Part shown: positions 1 to 7,735 of the stretch, piece by piece
How the letters are laid out: every line of letters starts with the position of its first letter
How positions within the stretch are numbered: position 1 is the first letter of the stretch
DNA from: Verrucomicrobiales bacterium
GTDB lineage: Bacteria > Verrucomicrobiota > Verrucomicrobiia > Verrucomicrobiales > SLCJ01
Length of the DNA stretch: 28,456 nucleotides
Assembly (NCBI GenBank): GCA_007125835.1
Contig: SLCJ01000270.1
Span: 1-28,456 of the forward strand
Reading direction: 5' to 3'
Program-made: the position numbers and the translations under genes
The notes under the pieces: generated by a model
What the model was told of the DNA's origin: nothing
The model's database searches: none
Seen by the model: only the letters and a program-made list of their open reading frames with translations

Positions 1-522
1 CCCCGCATCGGAGCGGCAAGCACATGTCCTCACTGCAACACGCGCACACGGGGTGATGATGTGCGGATTGAGAATGTCTGCGACGATGACATCTTGACCC
101 ATGGCAACGTGATCATTGGCCGCCGGGGCGTCTTCCGCGGAAAACGCCTGCGCTGCCGGCAACTTTCTGTCTATGGCATGATCGACACCACCATCCATGT
201 GCTCGGACGCGTGGAGATCAATGGCTCCGCCACTCTCCACGATTTCAACACCTGTCAGGAAATGGCAATCGCACGCAAGGGTGAGGTCCTGTGCCGCGAC
301 CGCCTGTTCACCCGCGGTGTCATCCGCACAGCCGGACGGCTTTCAGGCAACATTTTCGCTGCCACTGGCATTTGCCTGGAAAAGGGAGCTGTGTTCTCCG
401 GCGACATTACCACCCGACATATCGAGACCGATCCCGATGCCGTCTTCGAAGCCAGAACAAACATTGTCGCCGATCCCGAAGCCGCCGCACATGCGGAGCA
501 GGATTCTCAATCTACTCCCTGA
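1..522 (+). CDS. Bactofilin-family polymer-forming protein with N-terminal zinc-ribbon remnant (5' end outside window)
   Basis: The frame is open from base 1, so the GTG at 61 is probably internal and the true start lies upstream. Residues encoded before 61 include a C-P-H-C pair, the last half of a likely zinc ribbon. After it comes a region of short repeated beta-strand units (ILTHGNVIIG, LSVYGMIDTTIHVLGRVEI, GRLSGNIFAATGICLEKGAVFSGDI) typical of the bactofilin right-handed beta-helix. Bactofilins self-assemble into membrane-associated filaments that scaffold cell-shape or envelope enzymes. Zinc-ribbon versions are, to my knowledge, common in Verrucomicrobiota and Planctomycetota. The C-terminus is short and polar. 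The gene ends inside the 3' end of the convergent dtd gene, an 11-bp overlap. Family assignment rests on repeat pattern alone; the role in this organism is not shown. Confidence 0.75.
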   Translation, partial: PRIGAASTCPHCNTRTRGDDVRIENVCDDDILTHGNVIIGRRGVFRGKRLRCRQLSVYGMIDTTIHVLGRVEINGSATLHDFNTCQEMAIARKGEVLCRDRLFTRGVIRTAGRLSGNIFAATGICLEKGAVFSGDITTRHIETDPDAVFEARTNIVADPEAAAHAEQDSQSTP

Positions 523-964
523 GACGACTGTCCAGCACCAGAGTCACGGGGCCGTCGTTGATCAGGGCCACTTGCATCGCCGCGCCAAAACTGCCGCCGG
601 CAAAAGACCCGCTCCATTCGTTTTTTGCCATACCGGCGAACTCCCGGTAGAGTTCATCGGCAGCGGCGGGAGCCGCCGCCCGGTGCCATGAAGGGCGGCT
701 GCCCTTGCGCGTGCTGGCGAGAAGAGTGAACTGGCTGACCACCAGCAAGCCCGCGCCAACGTCCGCCGCAGCCAGCGACATTCGTCCGTCGGCATCATCG
801 AACACGCGCATCTTCTTCATCCGGCCGAGAATCCATTTCATGTCTCCGCGCCCGTCGTCGACTGCGAAGCCCACCAACGCCACGAGTCCCTTGCCAATGG
901 TGCCAACCTCCCGCCCATCGACGGTGACAGACGCCCGTGTAACCCTCTGCAAAACAACACGCAT
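512..964 (-). CDS. dtd: D-aminoacyl-tRNA deacylase
   Basis: The 150-residue product has the normal length for DTD. This enzyme hydrolyses D-aminoacyl-tRNA (and glycyl-tRNA-Ala) in the cytosol, removing mischarged D-amino acids before translation. The start MRVVLQRV matches the family N-terminus exactly, so the ATG at 964 is preferred over an upstream in-frame start at 1018. Active-site signatures are intact: SQFT at residues 77-80, and NDGPVT at 136-141, which carries the Gly-cisPro pair that enforces chiral selection across the dimer interface. The gene is convergent with the bactofilin gene and overlaps its last 11 bp. The 217-bp gap to the next gene on the right presumably holds divergent promoters, but no clear boxes were found. 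Confidence 0.95.
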   Translation of the reverse strand: MRVVLQRVTRASVTVDGREVGTIGKGLVALVGFAVDDGRGDMKWILGRMKKMRVFDDADGRMSLAAADVGAGLLVVSQFTLLASTRKGSRPSWHRAAAPAAADELYREFAGMAKNEWSGSFAGGSFGAAMQVALINDGPVTLVLDSRLRE

Positions 965-1181
965 GGGCTCCCTATGTGGCGTCGACCGCGGTGCCTTGCA
1001 ATCGAAAATGGAGCGCACAGCCCGGATCTCCGGATCTTTTCATGTACCCGTATCCCCCGCCGGTTTTACCCAGCGGCCCGGCGGCTCCGGAGAATTTGCG
1101 TGATTTTCACCAAAATCTTGCCATGGTTGCCGATGCGGATTCTCTTCCCGCCCGGCCGGCTATCACGGTTAGCCCACTCCC

Positions 1182-2207
1182 ATGACCCTTCGCGAACAAC
1201 TCAAGGAACTGCTTCCCTCGATTCTCCCAGGTGATCCGAACGACGCGATCAAGGGAACTGAATTGATCCGCCTCACCAAATTCCGGCTGCGCAACGAATA
1301 CTCCGACGCCACCTTGCGGTATCATTTCTCGGTCATGTCCTGTGACCCGAGCACCCCCATTGCCAAGGTCTCTCAGGGGCAGGGATATTATCTTCGCCAC
1401 GGCACGAACGACAGCCGCCCCCAAGGTGCCAGGAACCTGATTGCCTTTCACCAACCTGTGCTCTCTGAGCAATTTCAGCAATCGCCGGCGGAGATCGACC
1501 GCAATCTGGTTCATGCCGGTAAGTTCCGGGCGATTGTCGGGAAATACCTCGCCCTCTCCGGCAGCCACGTTTTCGACTTCACGGAAACGTTTTCCGGAAA
1601 ACCCGACCGCGAAACCATCTGGCGTTTCCCCGACGCGCTGGCGGTGTCGTGGCCCGGAGCGGCTGTCACCGAGGAAGGAATCGCCCTGCCACCGGAGCGG
1701 CTAAGGCACGCGCTCGCGGCACCGGTCTGCCGCCTGACCACACTCAAGCTTCGCCTGCGAGTGGATCACCAGTCACTTCGGGAGGAAATATTCCAGTGCG
1801 TCAGCCACTCGGAATGGGCACACTCATCCGATTTTTTAATCGCCACACCAATCCACGATGCCACGCTGGTCGAGGAGACAGCCCGGCTGGGCCAGGCACA
1901 CGGAGTAGGAATCCTGTCCATGGGCTTCACTCCCGAGGTCCTCGATGGGTTGCCGGATGCCGGTGCCATCGAGGCCATGGCGCCCTCGGAAGTCGAAGCC
2001 ATGCTTGCCCGGGGACGCTTCCATCGCTTGAGTTTACCGGACGCGAAACCACAGGCCGCACTCGGACCCTGCGACCCCGCCCGCGAGTCAAATTCCGATC
2101 TCGAAAGGGCGCTCGCATGGATCAACCAGTGTCTGGTAGCCGGAGAAGCGCCCCCGGCGGGCAGCGATCCCCCGCAATCACCCGCAGGGGTCAGTGAGCA
2201 GCTCTAA
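1182..2207 (+). CDS. Uncharacterised protein, winged-helix-like N-terminus plus possible degenerate PD-(D/E)XK-like domain
   Basis: The product is 341 residues, soluble, with no signal peptide. Residues 1-72 look like a winged helix (helical LREQLKELLPSIL, then a strand pair around GYYLRHG). Residues about 100-250 resemble, from memory, the C-terminal part of HrgA/COG2958 proteins: a PDALAVSW strand, then a KLRLRV strand, then SLREEIFQCVSHSEWAHSSDF and a strand with GVGILSMGF. In those proteins the second strand carries a nuclease-like E-x-K; here it reads L-R-L-R, so catalytic activity is doubtful. The last 50 residues are low-complexity. The stop overlaps the convergent deacetylase gene's stop by 3 bp. 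It might be a DNA-binding regulator or a remnant of a restriction-type protein. The assignment is tentative. Confidence 0.7.
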   Translation: MTLREQLKELLPSILPGDPNDAIKGTELIRLTKFRLRNEYSDATLRYHFSVMSCDPSTPIAKVSQGQGYYLRHGTNDSRPQGARNLIAFHQPVLSEQFQQSPAEIDRNLVHAGKFRAIVGKYLALSGSHVFDFTETFSGKPDRETIWRFPDALAVSWPGAAVTEEGIALPPERLRHALAAPVCRLTTLKLRLRVDHQSLREEIFQCVSHSEWAHSSDFLIATPIHDATLVEETARLGQAHGVGILSMGFTPEVLDGLPDAGAIEAMAPSEVEAMLARGRFHRLSLPDAKPQAALGPCDPARESNSDLERALAWINQCLVAGEAPPAGSDPPQSPAGVSEQL

Positions 2208-4537
2208 CGAATAGATACGTTCAACCTGAAAAATCCCCGCTGACTGTCTGGCGGCGGTTCGATCAGCCACTCTTCGCCGTCCGCCGTCCCCTGGTGGACG
2301 ACATCCCAATCCACGAGATCGGTCGAGAAAAGCACCTCGAACTCGCGGGAAAGCCCTTCATAGCCGGTTCCTTCGGCTGCGGGCAGATGAAACACGAAGC
2401 CCTCCTTTTCCATCGCCTGTTCGACCCGCCCGGGGACAAGGGGGTTAAGGCCCAGAATAAAGGCCTCAAGGTTGGTGAAGCCGTCCCCGGACACATCGTC
2501 GTCGGGGTCGGCCGCCTCCAGGCTGGGAAACCAGGCCAGCTCCCAGTCATCCGGCAATCCGTCGCCATCTAGATCCGGAAACACCGTCAGGTTCTCGAAA
2601 AAATCCCCGCTAGCCCACCCCGAATAGGTCTGCCCCATGATCGTGAAATCTGCAGCCACACTGTCCGGCCCAACCGTGCTCGAATGCAGGCCCCAATGCT
2701 CGGATGGATAGGAATCCCAGTTAAAGCCGGGGTTCGCGCCGGGATGGTAAACGGATACAACACGAAAGTTACCGTTGTTTTGGGTCTTGTGCTCGGCAAG
2801 GCCTAGGTTTGCCACCTCACGGGGGCTGCGATCCGGAATCCCATTTCCCGTGGTGTCGATGGTGCCATCCTCCCAGAAATCATGAAACAGCGGTGCCCCG
2901 TCATACAGGTTCACATATACCTTTTTCACCTGCCATGGCTCCAGACCGCCAATCATCTCGTCAGGGTCGGCCGCCAGTTCAACCGCATCCACAGTGGCAA
3001 ACGCCACAGCCCGGTGATTCATGTGGCCATACTCTCCGCCGAAATCGTGGGTCAGCACAACATCGGGCCTGTAACGCCTGATCACCCGGGCAAATTCAAG
3101 AGCAGTTGTGCGCCGCCCGGCCTCGGCACCCTGCCCCCCACCCCACGAATTGAAATTCTGATCGAGGGAAGAAAAAGGGGCGTCTGGGAAACGAAGGAAC
3201 ACGGGATGATTCCGCAGCCCGTAGACCCAGGCCGCGTCGCGCGTTTCCTGCTCCCTCACTTCCGGCGCAAGCACCCAGTCGCCGCTGGTCACGGAAACCA
3301 GAATCGTCGGCAGCCGACGCACCTGGGTGTAATACGGGAGCGCTCCCCCGAAAAAGATTCCCTCGTCATCCGGATGGGCGCTGAACACCATCAGTGCCGC
3401 TTTTCCTGGCCTGGCCATCCAATCCCTGCCATCTGGGTCCGAGGGATCCGTGGGATCGGATCCCAGAAGATATTCCTCCTCGTTTGGCAAACCATCGCCA
3501 TCCGGATCGGCATGGCGCGCGCCATCACCATCTGGATCGAGACCGTAACTCAAGGCCCAAAGACGATAGGCAATCTCCGGGTCATCGACGAAAGCAGTGA
3601 GCTGCACGACATGCGGCATGCCACCTGAGTCATTCGAAAGGATGGTGAGAGTGGCGAAAAAGTCGTTAGCGAGCCCGTCGGGCTGGAAACTCAAGATTAT
3701 ATCCCCTGTTTCGCCTGGAGCAATGGTGGCGGGAATCGAAGTCACGGAGAACCGCGCCGCGTCCGGCCCGCTTATCATTGCGGAGGTAATCTCCAACACT
3801 TGTGTCGCTCCGCCATTGGTGGCAGGAAGCACGAAATCAACCTCCTCTCCCTCGCTGGTTACATGGAGGCTGGTGGCGGCGATTAGGCGCGGATCGGGAG
3901 CTTCGGCGGATGCCGAGAGCGTGACGTCGTCGAGCACTGCGGTACGCCGCCACGCATTGCCACCCAAGTTGGAGCTGGTGCTTGTGAATCGCAACGCGAC
4001 GCCCGCATCGGCCAGTGCCGGGTCCGTGTGGTTGTATCCGAGCACGATCGCGGTCTGATCGAGCGTATTGGCACCTGCGGATCCCGGATCAGCAATGAGC
4101 AAATCCTGCCCGGCGAGTTCCACATCGTCCCTCGTGTTCCAGAGCGAAACACGAATGACGTGATCGCCCTCGGTCACGGCATCCCGGCGGTAACCATACT
4201 GGAAGCCCACCGTCCAGAATCCAAAGCGCGCCGCGTCGATCGCGTTGCCACCCACATCCTGAAGAAGCGACTGCTGCACATGGTTTCCACCGTCGGATTT
4301 GAGCTGCATCGTGCGGCTCGTGAGCCCCGGAATCTGCTCCGCGTAGTTCGACGGCGAGCTGTTCGGCTCGGCACCATCCACGCGAGTCCAGTCGTCGGCA
4401 TCGGGATTGGTGCCGGTCTCGAAGCCGGGATTGACCAGTGGGACCTCCACAGCGCTGCCGGCCGACAGGTGCGCGGAAAAGCCAGAGGCAACCAGAATGC
4501 CAAGGCACAAATGAAGAGAGGCGGAGCGGAATGGCAT
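2204..4537 (-). CDS. Secreted PIG-L/LmbE-family deacetylase with N-terminal 'NPGFE' module and Asp-rich repeats
   Basis: The 777-residue product begins with a signal peptide (hydrophobic stretch LCLGILVASGFSAHLSAG). The ATG at 4537 is chosen over the adjacent TTG. Domains in order: a module shared with the next two genes (about 30-215), a choice-of-anchor D/ASH-like beta domain (about 215-325), calcium-binding-type Asp repeats (DPDGDG, about 328-375), and a PIG-L N-acetylglucosaminyl deacetylase domain (about 380-600). The zinc/catalytic motif AHPDDE is at about 387-392 and GHMNH, with two histidines, at about 504-508. A second Asp-rich stretch (DLDGDGLPDDWEL) follows. PIG-L enzymes remove acetyl groups from N-acetylated sugars; the substrate here is unknown, possibly an extracellular polysaccharide. 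No PEP-CTERM tail was seen. It is probably last in an operon with the two upstream genes (gap 51 bp). Confidence 0.85.
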   Translation of the reverse strand: MPFRSASLHLCLGILVASGFSAHLSAGSAVEVPLVNPGFETGTNPDADDWTRVDGAEPNSSPSNYAEQIPGLTSRTMQLKSDGGNHVQQSLLQDVGGNAIDAARFGFWTVGFQYGYRRDAVTEGDHVIRVSLWNTRDDVELAGQDLLIADPGSAGANTLDQTAIVLGYNHTDPALADAGVALRFTSTSSNLGGNAWRRTAVLDDVTLSASAEAPDPRLIAATSLHVTSEGEEVDFVLPATNGGATQVLEITSAMISGPDAARFSVTSIPATIAPGETGDIILSFQPDGLANDFFATLTILSNDSGGMPHVVQLTAFVDDPEIAYRLWALSYGLDPDGDGARHADPDGDGLPNEEEYLLGSDPTDPSDPDGRDWMARPGKAALMVFSAHPDDEGIFFGGALPYYTQVRRLPTILVSVTSGDWVLAPEVREQETRDAAWVYGLRNHPVFLRFPDAPFSSLDQNFNSWGGGQGAEAGRRTTALEFARVIRRYRPDVVLTHDFGGEYGHMNHRAVAFATVDAVELAADPDEMIGGLEPWQVKKVYVNLYDGAPLFHDFWEDGTIDTTGNGIPDRSPREVANLGLAEHKTQNNGNFRVVSVYHPGANPGFNWDSYPSEHWGLHSSTVGPDSVAADFTIMGQTYSGWASGDFFENLTVFPDLDGDGLPDDWELAWFPSLEAADPDDDVSGDGFTNLEAFILGLNPLVPGRVEQAMEKEGFVFHLPAAEGTGYEGLSREFEVLFSTDLVDWDVVHQGTADGEEWLIEPPPDSQRGFFRLNVSIR
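4322..4414 (-). repeat. 93-bp near-identical repeat, copy 1 (inside deacetylase gene)
   Basis: This stretch encodes the N-terminal part of the shared module (DGAEPNSSPSNYAEQIPGL region). It matches 6647-6739 in the neighbouring gene with one mismatch in 93 bp, including silent positions. The third paralogue near 7410-7500 carries many silent differences over the same region. Confidence 0.9.
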
Positions 4538-4588
4538 CAATGTATCATTGTGATTGCTACGGGTGTTTCCAAGTTTCTACGACAATTT

Positions 4589-6874
4589 TCAATCAATGGC
4601 AAGCCGCAGGAAACCCCGCTCCGGAAACCCGGCGGACCCATCCAGCTCAAAGGAATGATACTGCCAACCCTCCGGTGCCTCGGGCCACGAAGCGGGCACA
4701 ACCGGCGGCACAATCTCAGACACCGGCGCACTAAAGTCCACCAAATTCAGAGAACCCTGAACCTCACACGTCACGCCATGAATCGTGGCGACAGCACCGC
4801 CCTCGAAGTCCGCTCCCTCGGGCGCAGCGAATGTGAGAATCATACCACGCCCGTCGGCACCGTCGGATACCGCCTGGATCCACCCGTTGTCAGCAGGATT
4901 CAGAGGGTCGCCATTGAGAAAAAACTCCACCACGTTGACAGCACCTCCGCCATCGGCATCGTCGAATCGCCCGTCATTCACACCGGGCGTCAGCCCGTTC
5001 GCCAGAGCCCACGCCTGGTAAGCATCCTCCACCGGTTCGAAATCGCCGTCGATCGAAACCTCCACATCGTCAATCATCGCCGTGGCGAGCCAAGGCGCGC
5101 CCAACGAAGGCGCAACATGTGAGATCCGGATGCCCAGCCCGTCATCGGCATGGGCGGAGCCGTCATAGACGAACCCGAATTGGTATGGCAACAACTGATT
5201 CGCGCCGCTCCCGGAGACCACACCGGGATCGCGCAAGATAAGATCGCGTCCCACGATCTCAGCGTCTGTGGAGAGATTCCATAACGAAATCCGAAGTGTG
5301 ATGTCGCCGTTGGTGCTTGCGTCGTTGCGGTATCCGGCTAGCAATTGGACGACAACCCGGTCCGGAATGTCTGCCGTGAATCCCGGGTTGCCGAGGGCCA
5401 GATCCTGCTGGTATTGTGCTCCGTTCGCTTGGAGGTGAGCCGCAATGCTGGTGAGGTTCGGAGTCTCCGGTGCCCCCTGCCCATAGCTGCTGCCGGTTGA
5501 GGTCCAACCCGTTGGCGACTCCGTGTTTCCCCATCCTTCTTGGTTGAAGTCACTGTTCACCACAACCAACTCGATGCTTCCCGGTGTCGACTCAACCACA
5601 GCCACAAGGGGAATGGTCACCTCTGCGTCTTCCACCGCATCGCTAGTGATCTCGAAAGTGCCCGTGAACACGCCCGCTTGCGGACCAGGTTCAAAGCGAA
5701 CCACCACTTCTCTGCTTTCACCCGGGGGAATCGGCTCATCTGGTGAAGAGACGATTTCAAAAAGATCAGCACCCGCCGTCAGACTCACCGATGTCAAGAC
5801 GAGGTCCTCTTCCGCACCCGTGTTGGTCACTGTAACCGAGAGGTCCATCGGGTCCGGGTTGGCACCGAGCGTGCCAAAATCCAATTCGCCGGGAGAGACT
5901 TGCATTCCCGGATCGACTACCACTACCGAAACGGGAATCTCCAAGATCGGCTTGAGAATGTCGTTACTCTCCACTGTGAGGGTAATCTCATAGGGCGGCC
6001 CGGGACCAATTCCGTCGAACTTTAGCTGGATTACGCCAGCCTCACCGGGAGGCACTGGATCACTGGTAAAGCCTTCCAGATCGAAAAACTCCTCGTCGGG
6101 GCCCTCAAAGGTCACCGATGAGACAGCAAGGTCCTGCGACACGCCACCATTGGAAAACACAAGTTCGAAGGTTTGTGGCACCCCATTGTTCCGGAGTGAG
6201 AAGCCGTCGGGCATCAGGATCTCGGGATCATTCTGCCCACCGAAAACTCGCACATCGTCAATCACCGCCGTGCGCTGCCACGCGCCTCCGCCCAGGTCAA
6301 GAGACACGCTGGTAAATCGCAGCGCAACCCCCTGACCGGAAAGATCGGGATCGGTGTTGTCATAGCTGATTACAACCGACGCTTCCGAGAGGGAGTTCTG
6401 GCCAACGCCGGGATTCGGGATCAGAAAATCTGTTCCCCCCAACTCTTCGTCTGTGACCGTGTTCCACAAGGATACACGGATCGTGTGATCTCCGCTTGTC
6501 ACTGCGTCCCGACGATACCCCTGCTGAAAACTCACCGTCCATGCCGGGAAGGAGGACGCGTCAATTGTTCCTCCCTCCTTGTCCTCGGATAAACCCTGCT
6601 CTACATAATTGCCTCCGTCGGATTTCATCTGCATTGTCCGGCTCGCGAGCCCCGGAATCTGCTCCGCGTAGTTCGACGGCGAGCTGTTCGGCTCGGCACC
6701 ATCCACGCGGGTCCAGTCGTCGGCATCGGGATTGGTGCCGACCTCGAATCCGGGGTTCAATACCTCAATCTCCTCAAGCGACGCCAATGAAGGGCCCGCC
6801 GGAATCGAAATCAGGGCAATGGCTCCCAGAATCGGTATGCCCATGCCCCTTGGGGAAGGAATGGAGAAATTCAT
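4589..6874 (-). CDS. Large secreted protein: two 'NPGFE'-type modules flanking choice-of-anchor D domains
   Basis: The 761-residue protein starts with a signal peptide (IPILGAIALISIPAGPSLAS). Residues about 38-220 hold the same module as the adjacent genes. They are followed by two to three ASH/choice-of-anchor D-like beta domains (about 222-440, with phrases such as LDFGTLGANPDPMDLSVTV), then a diverged second copy of the module (about 445-610, with YRNDASTNGDITLRISLWN). The C-terminal part contains an Asp/Gly-rich stretch (DGRFDDADGGGAVNVVEFFLNG) and a beta-rich end. No catalytic motif was seen, so it is probably structural or carbohydrate-binding. No PEP-CTERM tail is present. Intergenic gaps are 51 bp on either side, consistent with co-transcription with the PEP-CTERM gene upstream and the PIG-L deacetylase downstream. 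Function is not known. Confidence 0.85.
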   Translation of the reverse strand: MNFSIPSPRGMGIPILGAIALISIPAGPSLASLEEIEVLNPGFEVGTNPDADDWTRVDGAEPNSSPSNYAEQIPGLASRTMQMKSDGGNYVEQGLSEDKEGGTIDASSFPAWTVSFQQGYRRDAVTSGDHTIRVSLWNTVTDEELGGTDFLIPNPGVGQNSLSEASVVISYDNTDPDLSGQGVALRFTSVSLDLGGGAWQRTAVIDDVRVFGGQNDPEILMPDGFSLRNNGVPQTFELVFSNGGVSQDLAVSSVTFEGPDEEFFDLEGFTSDPVPPGEAGVIQLKFDGIGPGPPYEITLTVESNDILKPILEIPVSVVVVDPGMQVSPGELDFGTLGANPDPMDLSVTVTNTGAEEDLVLTSVSLTAGADLFEIVSSPDEPIPPGESREVVVRFEPGPQAGVFTGTFEITSDAVEDAEVTIPLVAVVESTPGSIELVVVNSDFNQEGWGNTESPTGWTSTGSSYGQGAPETPNLTSIAAHLQANGAQYQQDLALGNPGFTADIPDRVVVQLLAGYRNDASTNGDITLRISLWNLSTDAEIVGRDLILRDPGVVSGSGANQLLPYQFGFVYDGSAHADDGLGIRISHVAPSLGAPWLATAMIDDVEVSIDGDFEPVEDAYQAWALANGLTPGVNDGRFDDADGGGAVNVVEFFLNGDPLNPADNGWIQAVSDGADGRGMILTFAAPEGADFEGGAVATIHGVTCEVQGSLNLVDFSAPVSEIVPPVVPASWPEAPEGWQYHSFELDGSAGFPERGFLRLAID
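6647..6739 (-). repeat. 93-bp near-identical repeat, copy 2
   Basis: This is the partner of 4322-4414, differing at a single base. It lies at the same point of the homologous module. Similarity drops sharply on both sides, suggesting gene conversion or a recent local duplication rather than protein-level constraint. Confidence 0.9.
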
Positions 6875-6925
6875 GACGATGGGCTGGTTTGGGCTGCTTT
6901 CCGGCGATCAATCCGTCTCTGGTGT

Positions 6926-7600
6926 TCAACGGCGGCGGCGCAGGGCGAGGAGACCAAGCGACAGCGCTCCGATGGCCACGGAGGAGGGCTCGGGAATCGC
7001 AGCCAGGGATACGTTGTCGATCACTGCGGTGTTCGCCCATGAGCCGGCTCCCAGATCGTCGGACACACTCGTAAAGCGAAGAGAAATCCCGTCTCCCACA
7101 CCGACCAAAGCGTTGTCGTATGGCAGGCTGATGGATGCCGCCGTGAGAAAATTCGCCCCCACGCCCGGGTCCGGGATCAGAAGCGTACTGCCGGCCAACT
7201 CGATCCCGGTAGTGGTGTTCCACACCGCCACACGGATCTCATGATCGCCATTGGTCACGGCGTCGCGCCGGTAACCATACTCGAAGTCGACAATGAAACC
7301 GGGAAATGTGGATGCGTCCACGGCCAGTCCGGCAATGGTTTCCACAAAACCCTGCTCCACATAGTTTCCACCGTCCGACTTCAGTTGCATCGTGCGGCTC
7401 GACAGCCCGGGAATCTGTTCGGCATAATTGGACGGCGAGCTGTTGGGCTCGGCACCGTCCACACGCACCCATCCGGTGGCATTGGGATTGGTCCCGTCTT
7501 CAAAGCCGGGATTGGTGAGAAGAATCGTGGCGGCGGGGGCCACGGTGGATAAAGCAAACAGGCTGGTTGCCAGGCAGGCGGTGAGGCATATGGATTTCAT
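6926..7600 (-). CDS. PEP-CTERM sorting-domain protein with 'NPGFE' module
   Basis: The 224-residue product consists of a signal peptide (MKSICLTACLATSLFALSTVAPAA), one copy of the shared module (about 28-200) and a C-terminal sorting signal. That signal is IPEPSS, then a hydrophobic helix AIGALSLGLLAL, then a basic tail RRRR. PEP-CTERM signals are recognised by exosortase (EpsH/XrtA), which cleaves and moves the protein to the surface or matrix in exopolysaccharide-producing bacteria. No exosortase gene is in this window. The ATG at 7600 is chosen because the signal peptide starts there; an in-frame start 105 bp upstream would add residues unlike a leader. It is first of the probable three-gene operon and has the shared upstream element 88 bp before its start. 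Confidence 0.9.
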   Translation of the reverse strand: MKSICLTACLATSLFALSTVAPAATILLTNPGFEDGTNPNATGWVRVDGAEPNSSPSNYAEQIPGLSSRTMQLKSDGGNYVEQGFVETIAGLAVDASTFPGFIVDFEYGYRRDAVTNGDHEIRVAVWNTTTGIELAGSTLLIPDPGVGANFLTAASISLPYDNALVGVGDGISLRFTSVSDDLGAGSWANTAVIDNVSLAAIPEPSSVAIGALSLGLLALRRRR

Positions 7601-7687
7601 GGCGTTGGGGGGATGGTTTGGGTGGCAGGGTTGAATTGGGGAGGCTGTTGATCCGGCACAAACGAGTCCGATTGCCTCCCGGGTTAT

Positions 7688-7725
7688 GTTCCCTCCCAAC
7701 CGCAAAACCTGACCTGCTTTTTTCC
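7688..7725 (-). promoter_or_regulatory. Shared upstream element, copy A (before PEP-CTERM operon)
   Basis: Read on the minus strand the order is GGAAAA, a short gap, GGTCAGGTTTTGCGG, six bases, GGGAAC. The same arrangement occurs at 9973-10008 before the sigma gene. Distance from GGGAAC to the ATG is 88 bp here and 82 bp there. The blocks fall at spacings usable as -35/-10 by an ECF-type sigma factor. Assignment of which block is -35 is uncertain. Confidence 0.6.
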
Positions 7726-7735
7726 GCCGGTTATT

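Noticed and set aside
4028..5122. Long plus-strand ORF of 364 codons
   Set aside because: It is antisense to the two secreted-protein genes, whose frames carry signal peptides and repeated domains; its translation is Arg/His-rich noise.
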